Below, piece after piece: positions 27,002-35,873 of a stretch of DNA of 64,000 nucleotides (position 1 is its first letter; each line of letters opens with the position of its first letter). The notes beneath the pieces are model-generated. The model was not told the origin of the DNA and made no database searches. It worked only from the letters and a program-made list of their open reading frames with translations. Source of the stretch: Oscillospiraceae bacterium (lineage in GTDB: Bacteria; Bacillota_A; Clostridia; Oscillospirales; Ruminococcaceae); the NCBI GenBank assembly GCA_017523995.1, contig JAFWUX010000182.1:1-64000 (forward strand), in the 5' to 3' direction. The position numbers and the translations under genes are program-made.

Positions 27002-30000
27002 GACCGTTTGCCCCCTTTCTTCTTTCCTGCTTCTGCGGCTGCCGGATCGAGAATGCCCTGCATCTCCTTTTTGACGGTATCCTGCCGCTGCGGTTTCCGG
27101 ATGCGGTCTGTGTCATCATCCGTCAGACCACACAGACTGCGGTATTTGCAGTACATGCAGGCGTTTGCGTAGTATCCGCTGCCGCCGCCCTGCATCGGGC
27201 GCGGTTCGACATCGCCTGCAAGATATGCCTCTGCACAGGCTGCAACGAGCTTTTCGACATATTCGCGCAGACGGCTGAGCTGCTCCGGCGTAAAGACCTG
27301 CGAATCCGCCGTCAGCGTCAGCTCGCCCGAGGCTTCGGTCGCCTTTTCATCGAGCTTTGCCGGAATATACACACCGGCAAGCGCCTCCTCCATCTTCGTG
27401 AGGATTTTTGTATCCCGCAGCACCGTGCCGCTCATGCAGAAGTATTCGCGCAGATAGGTCTCGGTATCCTTCATCTTCTCGCGGTCCTGCGGTGCCGGAG
27501 AACTCGCCGGCATATAGAGCACACCGGCAGGCTTTGCATCCGGATAGACCTGCGGATCATCCAGCACTGCAAAGAGATAAAGCAGCATCTGCAGATTCAG
27601 CCCGTAATAGACATTCGCGAGCTTGAATTCCTTTTTGTGCAGACCGGTCTTGTAATCGACGATGCGGAGATACTGCTCGCCGGACTGCGCATCGACCGTG
27701 ATATCCACGCGGTCGATCTTGCCGTGCAGGTAGAGCGTGACGCCGCCCGGAAGCGTCAGGGTATAGGGGGCGGTGCCGGATTCCTCCCCGAGCTGCCCGA
27801 TCGTCAGCTCACAGGCATCCGTTGTGAACTGCGACTGCCGCATCTCATCCTGCGTGTGGCGGAGCAGCCCGTAGAGTCTGCCCGTGATCCGCGTGAACTG
27901 CTGCAGAAAACGCTGCGGACGGTTTTCCTTTCCGCCGAGCTGCTGCTCCATGAAATCATCGGTGCAGCGCTTTGCGTGGGCGCGCAGATCATCCGGCGTC
28001 ATCGCGAGAAAATCATCGCGGTCGGGATGCTCGCGGAACAGCCGCTCCATGCAGTCATGCACCATATTGCCGACATTGAGCGAGCTGAGATCGCGCTTTT
28101 CCGGCCGGTAGAGCTTGAGATTATCCTTGCAGAAGCTCATGAACGGACACATCATTTTGTTTTCGATCTGGGTGGCGGACATATAGAGTTTTTCGCCGCC
28201 GAGCTTTCTCAGCAGCGCAGGCTCCTGCACATGCAGCCGCGAGAGATCGGTTCTCCGGCGCAGACGCTCCATGCGCGCCGCCTCCTCCGGAATCGCGCTG
28301 AGCATGGCACGCACCGATGCGCGCTCTGTCTGCGAGATATCGTAATCCTCGACAAAGCTGTAATAGGCGGCGGCTCTTGTCGAGACATAGAATCCGGCAC
28401 CCATGCCCGCCGCGTATTCAAAATACGGCGGCTTTGCGGTCAGCGGCAGCAGGCTGCGCACCTCCTCCAGCAGCGGCGAGGGGATCAGATGCGCGCCCTT
28501 TTCCGTCGCGAGCGGATAGCAGAGCCAGAGCCGCTCCGATGCAGCCGACAGCGTCTTGTAGACGATCAGGCGCTCATCGGCGCAGAGATCCCGCACGGAA
28601 CGCGAAAGCGCGATCTCATGCGTCTCGAGCAGTGCGCGCTCCTGCTCGGAGAAAAATCCCGTATCCTGAATATCCGCGGGGAACTGTCCCTCGTTCACGC
28701 CCATGACGAACACCGCCTTCGGGGCGTCATAGCGCGCGGCGGCGGCGCTCTGCACGGTGACGGCATCGAGCGTCTGCGGCGGCACGGGCAGCTGATTGTT
28801 CCGCAGGACGGTTGTCAGCAGATCGAGCAGCTCAGGCGGGGTCATTGCAGTGTGCTCCAGCGCCAGATAGAGCGCGTCAAGAATATTTGTCATGTCCTTC
28901 CAGAGGCGGCGCATCGCTCTGCCGCCGGAGACATCGCCGCAGTCATGCAGCGCCTTTGCCGTCCGGACAACCGCCTTCGGGATTTCCAGCTCCTCCATGC
29001 AGGTATAGAGCGCATCGCAGAGCTGCGCACCGGTCACGGACTGCCCGTCCTTCGGCAGGCTTGCAAAGTGCATCTTCCGGATCGGCTGCATGATTTTCAC
29101 GCGGAGCTGCTCCATTTCCTGTTCCGGATCCATCTCCTCAGGGAACGGCTGCTCCCATCCCCTGCCCTCGAGATCCCAGATGTATGCAAAATCCTCGAGC
29201 TTTGCCGCCTCCGTCGATTCCAGCGGAATCAGACCGGTTTTCAGCAGCAGAAGAATCTGCTCGGTGGTTGTACGGTGCATCAGCGAGAGCAGACAGACCG
29301 GCAGCTTCATCACCGCCGTGTGCAGCACGCTCCTGCGCAGATCCATGAAGTACGGGATGCCGTAGCGCTCGAATGCCGCCTCAAGCAGCGAGCCGTATCC
29401 ACCGAGATCGTGCATCACAACCATGATATCCGCCGCACGCATTTCGCCGCGCATCAGAAGCTGCCGGATCTGCGCCGCGACATACTCCGCTTCGAGCGTC
29501 ATGTCGCGCGCCTCGCAGATCGTCACCGCGGAGCTTTCCGCAAAGGGCTGCTGATGCAGCGCATAGATATATCTGCTCAGATGTGCAAGCGACTGCTCTT
29601 TGAAACGGTACTGCTCCGTCAGCAGAATCTGCTCGGTTTCAATGCCGTATGCAGATGCCATTTTCCGCAGTCTGCGCGCCGTCTGGTTGACCGCATCAAA
29701 GCGCGTGAAATCCGGCGCGTCAATGTTATCCGAGCGCAGCGCGATCCAGACCTCTGCCGCATCGCGCAGCATGACATCCAGCATCAGATACTGATCGCCC
29801 GTGAAGGATTCAAATTCATCAAGGAAGATATGGCTGCCGCGCAGATACCGGCTGCCGTCTGCTGCCGCCGCGGCATGGATCGGATCACGCAGCGCATCGC
29901 GCATGCCGCGCGCTTCGAGCTCTGTGAGATAATCCGCGTAAATGCGGGAGATATCATAAAGCTTTGCCGCAAGGATGCCGTTCTGCTGCTCCGTCTCCGA

Positions 30001-30426
30001 AGCCGCCTGAAACAGCGCCTCCGGTTCGCTGCCGGACTGCATCAGCTCATCCAGCTGCCTGAGCATCTCCGGCAGAAAAGAGGGCTTTTCCGCCTGTGCG
30101 CCGTAAAACGGGAGCACATTGCCCTTTGCAAGCCTGCGCAGAAGCCCGTGCAGAATGACGGTTTTCGTCACCGCATCGGCGGCATCGCGCGGGGCGGCTG
30201 CAATCGCGGAGAGAATCTCCTCTGTCAACATTTTGAAGCTGCCGGTTTTCAGCGCATTGAACCCGACGGCACCCAGCGCCGCATACAGACGCTTGTCATA
30301 GGTATATGTGAACGGCTCCGGCACAAGCGTCCGGACGGGCGCGCCCGCCTCCGAAGCCGCGCGGATCCGCCCGATCAGATATTCGGATTTTCCGCAGCCC
30401 GCGCCGCCGAGAATCAGATGCAGCAT
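26998..30426 (-). CDS. addB: ATP-dependent nuclease subunit B
   Basis: 1142 aa, normal length. Walker A-like GGAGCGKSEY at residues 7-16, then a helicase-like fold for Chi recognition in the family. The C-terminal nuclease has IVDYKTGLHKKEF and LNLQMLLYLFA. The iron-sulfur staple is intact: one Cys in NKMMCPFMSFC (about residue 760) and C-x2-C-x5-C in ACMYCKYRSLCGL near the end. First gene of addB-addA-sirtuin. RBS: GGGGAGGATTCTGAT before the ATG. Confidence 0.95.
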   Translation of the reverse strand: MLHLILGGAGCGKSEYLIGRIRAASEAGAPVRTLVPEPFTYTYDKRLYAALGAVGFNALKTGSFKMLTEEILSAIAAAPRDAADAVTKTVILHGLLRRLAKGNVLPFYGAQAEKPSFLPEMLRQLDELMQSGSEPEALFQAASETEQQNGILAAKLYDISRIYADYLTELEARGMRDALRDPIHAAAAADGSRYLRGSHIFLDEFESFTGDQYLMLDVMLRDAAEVWIALRSDNIDAPDFTRFDAVNQTARRLRKMASAYGIETEQILLTEQYRFKEQSLAHLSRYIYALHQQPFAESSAVTICEARDMTLEAEYVAAQIRQLLMRGEMRAADIMVVMHDLGGYGSLLEAAFERYGIPYFMDLRRSVLHTAVMKLPVCLLSLMHRTTTEQILLLLKTGLIPLESTEAAKLEDFAYIWDLEGRGWEQPFPEEMDPEQEMEQLRVKIMQPIRKMHFASLPKDGQSVTGAQLCDALYTCMEELEIPKAVVRTAKALHDCGDVSGGRAMRRLWKDMTNILDALYLALEHTAMTPPELLDLLTTVLRNNQLPVPPQTLDAVTVQSAAAARYDAPKAVFVMGVNEGQFPADIQDTGFFSEQERALLETHEIALSRSVRDLCADERLIVYKTLSAASERLWLCYPLATEKGAHLIPSPLLEEVRSLLPLTAKPPYFEYAAGMGAGFYVSTRAAAYYSFVEDYDISQTERASVRAMLSAIPEEAARMERLRRRTDLSRLHVQEPALLRKLGGEKLYMSATQIENKMMCPFMSFCKDNLKLYRPEKRDLSSLNVGNMVHDCMERLFREHPDRDDFLAMTPDDLRAHAKRCTDDFMEQQLGGKENRPQRFLQQFTRITGRLYGLLRHTQDEMRQSQFTTDACELTIGQLGEESGTAPYTLTLPGGVTLYLHGKIDRVDITVDAQSGEQYLRIVDYKTGLHKKEFKLANVYYGLNLQMLLYLFAVLDDPQVYPDAKPAGVLYMPASSPAPQDREKMKDTETYLREYFCMSGTVLRDTKILTKMEEALAGVYIPAKLDEKATEASGELTLTADSQVFTPEQLSRLREYVEKLVAACAEAYLAGDVEPRPMQGGGSGYYANACMYCKYRSLCGLTDDDTDRIRKPQRQDTVKKEMQGILDPAAAEAGKKKGGKRS

Positions 30427-30468
30427 ATCAGAATCCTCCCCTGCAAAATCGTTTTTTCATCCGGTTTC

Positions 30469-30497
30469 ATTATAGCACATCGGGCACCAAAACGCAA
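30469..30497 (-). promoter_or_regulatory. addB operon promoter
   Basis: TTGCGT (30492-30497), 17-bp spacer, TATAAT (30469-30474). The -35 TTGC form recurs in this window. Confidence 0.8.
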
Positions 30498-30600
30498 GCC
30501 GGAAGATGTGCAGAAAACTGTACACCGGCGCAGGGCAATTTGACCGGAATCCGCCGCGGGCTGCGCGGATTTTTCCACTCCTGAAAAATGCGGGATGCTA

Positions 30601-30629
30601 TTGACTTTTTATATGAATTGGAGTATAAT
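30601..30629 (+). promoter_or_regulatory. V-type ATPase operon promoter
   Basis: TTGACT (30601-30606), 17-bp spacer, TATAAT (30624-30629). The leader to the first gene is about 160 nt and A/T-rich, with no recognised element. Confidence 0.85.
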
Positions 30630-30797
30630 GTTTCTGTATTTCAGAACTCGCGTTTGTGCAGTATTCCGAAGTTTTGGGAAAAATGACGGCAGAAACCGAT
30701 TTCTGTTTGCAAGATTCCGTTTGGTTTTTGTGCATTCTCACGTTTTGATCCGTCATTTTGCACAAAAATCCACATGATATAGAAAGGAGCGGTATCA

Positions 30798-31118
30798 ATG
30801 GATCAGACAATCCGGAAGATTCTGGAGCTGGATGCCGCAACGGAGGAACGCCTCAGCGCCTCCCGGCTGCAATGCCGCAAGCAGGTCGAGGATGCCAGAA
30901 AACAGGCGGCTGCCATGAAGCAGGCGCAGAAGCATCAGACCAGAGACAGCATCACCGAACTTGAGGAGCAGACACGCTCTGAATGTGAGCAGAAGATCGC
31001 GGAGATGCGCAGCGGCTTTGACCGTCGGGCAGAGCAGATGGCGGAGCAGTTTGAAGCACAGCATGATGCACTGCTCGAAACGCTCTTTTCCGAGACACTG
31101 CACGAAGCGGAGGCATAA
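30798..31118 (+). CDS. V-type ATPase peripheral stalk subunit G/H-like
   Basis: 106 aa, almost entirely charged coiled coil (KILELDAATEERLSASRLQCRKQVEDARKQAA..), as expected for the long thin stalk subunit that pairs with subunit E. First gene of the operon, AAAGGAGC before the ATG. Assignment rests on coiled-coil character and position; sequence alone would not be decisive. Confidence 0.75.
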   Translation: MDQTIRKILELDAATEERLSASRLQCRKQVEDARKQAAAMKQAQKHQTRDSITELEEQTRSECEQKIAEMRSGFDRRAEQMAEQFEAQHDALLETLFSETLHEAEA

Positions 31119-31121
31119 GCC

Positions 31122-32174
31122 ATGCCGAATCAGTATCACGCAACGGCGGCTGCCATCCGCACCGCCTACGGGCACAGACTCCGCGCGCCGGATTACCGCG
31201 ACCTGATGAACCTGCATTCCGTCGCGGAAATCGTCTCCTATCTCAAGGAGACCGACGGCTACCGCGAGCTGCTTGCGGAACTGGAGCCCGCCTATACGCA
31301 CCGCGGCTATCTGGAAATGCTGCTCAAGCGCAATCTGTTTACACAGTGTCTGCGGTTCTGCAGCCTTGAACATCTGCAGAATACGCCGTTCTTCCGCTTT
31401 TTCATCTATGACTATGAGATCAGTGAGCTGGTCAAGAAAATCCAGCTGATGCCGAGCGGTCCGCAGGCGTATATCTCTGCAATGGATGCGTGGCTCGGGC
31501 CGTATCTCGGGTTCTCGCAGGAAAAGGTCGCGCGTGCCGAAAACTGCGATGAGCTGATCGCCGCACTCGCCGGCACGCCCTATGCCGCCGTCATCAAAAA
31601 GCATATCGCAAAATACGGCAGCGGGCAGAACTACACCGCGCTGGAAATCGCACTGCGCGCCTGCTATCTTGAGCGCATCCTGCAGGAGGCGGAAAAGACC
31701 GTCAAGGGCACCGACCTCGATGCCCTGCACAAGCTCATCGGCGAGCAGATCGACCTGATCAACCTCATCAACGCCTACCGCTTAAAGCGTGTGTTCCATG
31801 CGGATGAAGACACCCTGCGGAGCATGATGCTGCCGATTCAGGGAAGGCTCCCCAAGCGCATCTGCGAGCAGCTTTATGCGGCGCCGGATATTGCAGCGTT
31901 CATCGAAGTGCTCAAGTCCACGCGCTACGGCAGAATGATGAACTGGAGCGCTACCGAAGCGCCGGAATCCGTGCGGCTGGAGCATGCATTCCAGTCACTC
32001 CGCTGGCAGACTGCAAGATCGGCACTGCATTTCTCCGGTCATGCCGCCGTCAGTCTCTATGCGGTGCATGTGCTCTATCACATCGAGGTGAAAAATCTCA
32101 TCGCCATTATCGAAGGTATCCGGTACGGCAAATCCGTATCGTATCTGCAATCCCTTTTAATCACGGAGGAGTGA
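31122..32174 (+). CDS. ntpC: V-type ATPase subunit C (AC39/d family)
   Basis: 350 aa. Socket joining the central shaft to the membrane ring. Family features: an N-terminal NQYHATAAAIRTAYGHRL, repeats of all-helical segments, DLINLINAYRLKRVF and the closing EVKNLIAIIEGIRYGKS (about residue 320). Starts three bases after the previous stop, with GGAGG eight bases before the ATG. Confidence 0.88.
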   Translation: MPNQYHATAAAIRTAYGHRLRAPDYRDLMNLHSVAEIVSYLKETDGYRELLAELEPAYTHRGYLEMLLKRNLFTQCLRFCSLEHLQNTPFFRFFIYDYEISELVKKIQLMPSGPQAYISAMDAWLGPYLGFSQEKVARAENCDELIAALAGTPYAAVIKKHIAKYGSGQNYTALEIALRACYLERILQEAEKTVKGTDLDALHKLIGEQIDLINLINAYRLKRVFHADEDTLRSMMLPIQGRLPKRICEQLYAAPDIAAFIEVLKSTRYGRMMNWSATEAPESVRLEHAFQSLRWQTARSALHFSGHAAVSLYAVHVLYHIEVKNLIAIIEGIRYGKSVSYLQSLLITEE

Positions 32175-32211
32175 GCGGCATGCCCGCTGATTCCCTTCAG
32201 GAGGTGTTATC

Positions 32212-34176
32212 TTGTCCATTGAAAAGCTGGAACTCGTCAGCATTGCAGGCGCGGTTCCAAGTCTGAACGATGCCATTGTCGCCTGCCTGCAAAGCAAGGT
32301 CTTCCATATCGAGAACGCTTCCAAGCTGCTCGGCAGCACGGAGGATTCCGGCGGAAGCCACGCCGATCAGAATCCCTACGCTGAGCCGCTGCGTGCGCTC
32401 ATGGAATTCGATCTGCGGCAGGTCCCGCTCGGCGAGGATACCGAACTTGCACCGGCAGAATTCACGCCCGAAACCATCCTTTCGGAAACGGAGCGGATCT
32501 CCGGCAAGCTCAAAACCGTGCGCGAACGTCTGACGAAAACGCGCAAGCAGATCGCGGATTATGAAAGCGCTGCGATCCATCTGAAAAATCTCACCGGCTC
32601 CGAGCTGAACCTCGGTGAGCTGACCAAATGCAAACACATCCTCTACCGCTTCGGCAGAATGCCTGAGGAGAATGTGCAGAAGCTCGATTTCTACAGCGAT
32701 GAGGGCTTCATCTTCCAGGCGTATCACACCGCACACGAATACGTCTGGGGCTTCTACTTTGCAACCAAGGAGCGCATCCTTTCCGTGGATGCGATCATGA
32801 AGGGGCTGCTCTTTGAACGCTATGAGCTGCCGCAGGATATCTCCGGTACGCCGGAGGAGGCACTCGCGGAAATGCAGATCAAGCTGACCGAGAAGAAAGC
32901 CGCCCTCGCGGAGCTCGAAAAGCAGGAATCCGAAATCTACAAAACAGAATCGGAGCAGCTCGGGCGCATGTACCGCTTTGCAAAGTATCAGAGCGAGGTC
33001 TGGAAGCTGCGCGGACAGTGCATTGTCACGCAGGATAAATTCAGCCTCATGGGCTATGTGCCCGTCTCCGAAAAGGAGAACTTCAAAAAGCACATCGACA
33101 AGGTGCCGGATCTGAGCGTGACCTATGAAGCGCCGTGGGTGGATTCCAAAGTCCAGCCGCCGGTGCGCCTGAAAAACGGCTGGTTCTCCAAACCGTTCTC
33201 GATGTTCGTTGAGATGTACGGTCTGCCGAATTACAACGGCTACAATCCGACCGCCTTCGTCGCAATCACCTACACGCTGATCTTCGGCATCATGTTCGGT
33301 GATCTGGGACAGGGCATTCTGCTCGCGCTGATCGGTCTGTTCCTGCACAAGAAGAAAAACTTTGAGCTCGGCGCGATCATGGCGCGCATCGGTGTTTCCA
33401 GTGCAGTCTTCGGCGCGCTCTACGGCTCGGTCTTCGGATTCGAGGAGGCGCTCGATCCGCTCTGGGAAAAGACCGGCATTCCGTTCCTGCCGCTCAAGGC
33501 AATGGAAAACACGAATGTCATCATCTTCGGCGCGGTCGGCATCGGTGCCGCACTCGTCATCATCTCGATCCTCGTCAACATCATCGTCAAGCTGCGGCGT
33601 CACAATTATGAAGAAGCCGTATTCGGCAACAACGGCATTGCAGGTCTGGTGTTCTTCTCCGGACTGCTGCTCGTGGTTCTCGGTATTGTCACCGGCAAGC
33701 AGCTTGTCAGCAAGCCGGTCACGGTCATTCTGCTCGTGGTTCCGCTGCTGATGATGTTCTTCCGCGAACCGCTCGGTCACTGGATGGCGCACAAGCATTA
33801 CGAAATGCCCGGCATCGGCGATTTCATCGCATCCAATTTCTTTGAGTGCTTTGAGTTCCTGCTCGGCTATGCGACCAACACGCTCTCCTTTATCCGTATC
33901 GGCGGCTTCGTCTTCTCGCACGCAGGTCTGATGAGCGTTGTCATGCTCCTCTCGGAGATGATCGGCAAGGATCACAAATCCATCATCACGATCATCATCG
34001 GAAACCTGTTCGTTATGTGTCTCGAAGGTCTGATCGTCGGCATTCAGGTGCTGCGTCTGGAATTCTACGAGATCTTCTCGCGCTGCTACGAGGGCGACGG
34101 CAAACCGTTCACCCCGATTGCAGTCAACTTCGATGAGATCAACGATCTCAAACAGCCGGAGCAGGCAAACGCCTGA
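32212..34176 (+). CDS. ntpI: V-type ATPase membrane subunit I
   Basis: 654 aa, the stator that forms the ion half-channels. The N-terminal half is soluble with coiled coils (about 70-125 and 210-260); the C-terminal half has seven to eight membrane segments starting at TLIFGIMFGDLGQGI (about 355), then ATNTLSFIRIGGFVFSHAGL, where the conserved Arg sits. Starts at TTG 32212 with AGGAGGT seven bases upstream, an unusual but well-supported start. Confidence 0.93.
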   Translation: MSIEKLELVSIAGAVPSLNDAIVACLQSKVFHIENASKLLGSTEDSGGSHADQNPYAEPLRALMEFDLRQVPLGEDTELAPAEFTPETILSETERISGKLKTVRERLTKTRKQIADYESAAIHLKNLTGSELNLGELTKCKHILYRFGRMPEENVQKLDFYSDEGFIFQAYHTAHEYVWGFYFATKERILSVDAIMKGLLFERYELPQDISGTPEEALAEMQIKLTEKKAALAELEKQESEIYKTESEQLGRMYRFAKYQSEVWKLRGQCIVTQDKFSLMGYVPVSEKENFKKHIDKVPDLSVTYEAPWVDSKVQPPVRLKNGWFSKPFSMFVEMYGLPNYNGYNPTAFVAITYTLIFGIMFGDLGQGILLALIGLFLHKKKNFELGAIMARIGVSSAVFGALYGSVFGFEEALDPLWEKTGIPFLPLKAMENTNVIIFGAVGIGAALVIISILVNIIVKLRRHNYEEAVFGNNGIAGLVFFSGLLLVVLGIVTGKQLVSKPVTVILLVVPLLMMFFREPLGHWMAHKHYEMPGIGDFIASNFFECFEFLLGYATNTLSFIRIGGFVFSHAGLMSVVMLLSEMIGKDHKSIITIIIGNLFVMCLEGLIVGIQVLRLEFYEIFSRCYEGDGKPFTPIAVNFDEINDLKQPEQANA

Positions 34177-34220
34177 TCCCACCCGAAACATGATTGATGA
34201 ATATTCAGGAGGTAAATCCC

Positions 34221-34661
34221 ATGTCTGTTTATGAAATTCTCGAACTGATCTTTCTGCCGCTGCTGATCGTCGCACTGCTTGCACTGCCCGTCTATGCAGC
34301 CATTACCAAGAAGAAGAGCGGCAAATCCATGCGCCGCGCCATGCTGACCAATCTCTGCGCATTCGGCGCCGTGATGCTCTGCGCAATCGTGCTTCCGCTC
34401 GGCGGCTTCGTTTCCGCTGCAGAGGCAACTGAGGCAGTCGCGAGCTCTGCGGCAGGTCTCGGCTATCTGGCAGCAGCACTCGCTGTCGGCGTCGGTTCGA
34501 TCGGCTGCGGCATCGCCGTCGGTCACGCTGCTCCGGCTGCAATCGGTGCAATCGCCGAGGAGCCGAAGTCCTTTGCAAAGGCACTGATCTTTGTTGCGCT
34601 GGGCGAAGGTGTTGCGATCTACGGTCTGCTGATCGCGATCATGATCCTTTCCAAGGTCTGA
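34221..34661 (+). CDS. ntpK: V-type ATPase proteolipid subunit K
   Basis: 146 aa, four helices (two hairpins) forming the rotor ring. The second hairpin has the glycine pattern AVGVGSIGCGIAVG and ends with the ion-binding Glu in ALGEGVAIYGLLIAI. The first hairpin (IFLPLLIVALLALPVYAA, then TNLCAFGAVMLCAIVLPLGG) lacks glycines and a carboxylate, so one site per subunit is expected. Gln and Pro residues typical of Na+-binding NtpK around the Glu are not evident, which leans toward protons; this is inference. ATG 34221 with AGGAGGT; its stop overlaps the next start (TGATG). Confidence 0.9.
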   Translation: MSVYEILELIFLPLLIVALLALPVYAAITKKKSGKSMRRAMLTNLCAFGAVMLCAIVLPLGGFVSAAEATEAVASSAAGLGYLAAALAVGVGSIGCGIAVGHAAPAAIGAIAEEPKSFAKALIFVALGEGVAIYGLLIAIMILSKV

Positions 34662-34969
34662 TGCGCTGCCGGCTCATCAGCGACAACAGCGATACCCTGA
34701 TGGGAATGCGCCTTGCAGGCGTGGAGGGCGTCATCGTGCATGAACGCGAGGAGGTGCTCTCCGCACTCAGCGAAGCAATGCATATGGAGGGGGTCGCGGT
34801 TGTCCTTATCACCGAAAAGCTCTCCGCCCTCTGTGCAGCAGAGGTGCAGGACCTCAAAATGAATACCCCGATGCCGCTGCTCGTTGTCATTCCCGACCGG
34901 CACGGCACCTCGGATATGACTGCCGCGATTTCGCGCTATCTCGCCGAAACCGTCGGTATCCACATCTGA
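34661..34969 (+). CDS. ntpF: V-type ATPase subunit F
   Basis: 102 aa small Rossmann-like subunit on the central shaft. LISDNSDTLMGMRLAGVEGVIV at the N-terminus and VVLITEKLSALCAAEV are typical. Overlaps the ntpK stop by one base. After it the operon is interrupted by 313 bases containing repeat copies C and C2 before ntpE. Confidence 0.9.
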   Translation: MRCRLISDNSDTLMGMRLAGVEGVIVHEREEVLSALSEAMHMEGVAVVLITEKLSALCAAEVQDLKMNTPMPLLVVIPDRHGTSDMTAAISRYLAETVGIHI

Positions 34970-34978
34970 ATTTTCTAA

Positions 34979-35089
34979 GGTATCTCCGATGGATAGATAA
35001 CGGGGCGCTCGCACGCTTCGCTATGAGTTTGCAAACAAACTCACCCAAACCCCGCTTAAGGACTGTCAGCCCTTAAGAATCCCATTTTG
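34979..35089 (+). repeat. Dispersed 3'-UTR-type element, copy C, inside the V-ATPase operon
   Basis: Begins GGTATCTCCGATGGATAG nine bases after the ntpF stop. Hairpin 1 TGAGTTTG/CAAACTCA; hairpin 2 CTTAAGG..CCTTAAG; ends GAATCCCATTTTG. Hairpin 35096-35121 (AGAATGAA/TTCATTCT) follows, with a T-run only on the minus side. Confidence 0.85.
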
Positions 35090-35127
35090 GAAAAAAGAAT
35101 GAACCGATCTTGTTTCATTCTGCTGAC

Positions 35128-35166
35128 GATGGGATTTCAAAGTGATCGTATTCCTTTGGCGGATTC
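35128..35166 (-). repeat. Fragment of the dispersed element, copy C2 (inverted)
   Basis: On the minus strand it reads AATCCGCCAAAGGAATACG then CTTTGAAATCCCATC, that is, the 3' part of the element with a degraded hairpin. It faces copy C across the hairpin at 35096-35121, like the B(+)/B(-) pair. Confidence 0.6.
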
Positions 35167-35282
35167 ATGAAATATGCGAAAGTTCAATCTGATCCTCGGG
35201 ATGCAATACCTTGTTTAACAGTTTCTCTGCTGTTTTGCAGCAGTTACCAATCCATAAAAAATGACCGGACTGGAGTTTTGAA

Positions 35283-35873
35283 ATGGAAGCAAATCAGAAG
35301 CTACAGCAGTTCATGGATGCTGTCAGCCGCAGCACCGATGCGGAAATCGCACGCGCAGAGCGTGAGGCGGAGCAGAAGGCAAAGCAATATCTGCTCGATG
35401 CCGAAGCGCGCTGCAAGGCGGATTTCGACCGCACACTCGCCGCGGCAAAATCCAGAATTACTGCAAAATATCAGAAGCAAATGTCGCAGGTCGGCTATCA
35501 GGGCAAAACGGCATTTCTCAGCCGCCGTCAGTCGCTGCTGATGCAGCTCTTCGGTGAGCTGCGCGAAAAGCTCACGGCATTCACGGCTTCGGAGGACTAT
35601 CTTCCGTGGCTCAAAAAGCTGCTCAGTACCCATCAGCCGGAAGCCGGTGCAGCGGTTCTGCTGCGTGAGGCGGATATGAAGCTGCAATCCGAGCTGGAAT
35701 CCGCAGCCGGCGCAGATGTCACATTCCGCGCAGACCCTGCGATCCTGCTCGGCGGACTCTCGATCCTTTCCGCCGACGGCAGACGCTGCGAAAACCATAC
35801 GCTCGATGAAGCCTATGCAGCGCAGCTTCGCAATTTCTATCGCAATCATAAAATCGGCGGGGGTGACGAATGA
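35283..35873 (+). CDS. ntpE: V-type ATPase subunit E
   Basis: 196 aa peripheral stalk subunit. Long N-terminal helix (IARAEREAEQKAKQYLLDAEARCKADFDRTL, residues about 20-55), then a globular C-terminal domain ending LDEAYAAQLRNFYRNHKIGGG. GGAG seven bases before the ATG. The 313-base gap before it has no convincing promoter, so it may rely on read-through from the main promoter. Overlaps ntpA by 4 bases. Confidence 0.88.
   Translation: MEANQKLQQFMDAVSRSTDAEIARAEREAEQKAKQYLLDAEARCKADFDRTLAAAKSRITAKYQKQMSQVGYQGKTAFLSRRQSLLMQLFGELREKLTAFTASEDYLPWLKKLLSTHQPEAGAAVLLREADMKLQSELESAAGADVTFRADPAILLGGLSILSADGRRCENHTLDEAYAAQLRNFYRNHKIGGGDE

Noticed and set aside
27637..30543. 968-codon ORF on the plus strand
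   Set aside because: Antisense to addB; Arg/His/Gln/Leu-rich translation with no family likeness, a shadow caused by GC-rich codon use.
32197..34284. 695-codon ORF on the minus strand
   Set aside because: Antisense to ntpI; shadow.
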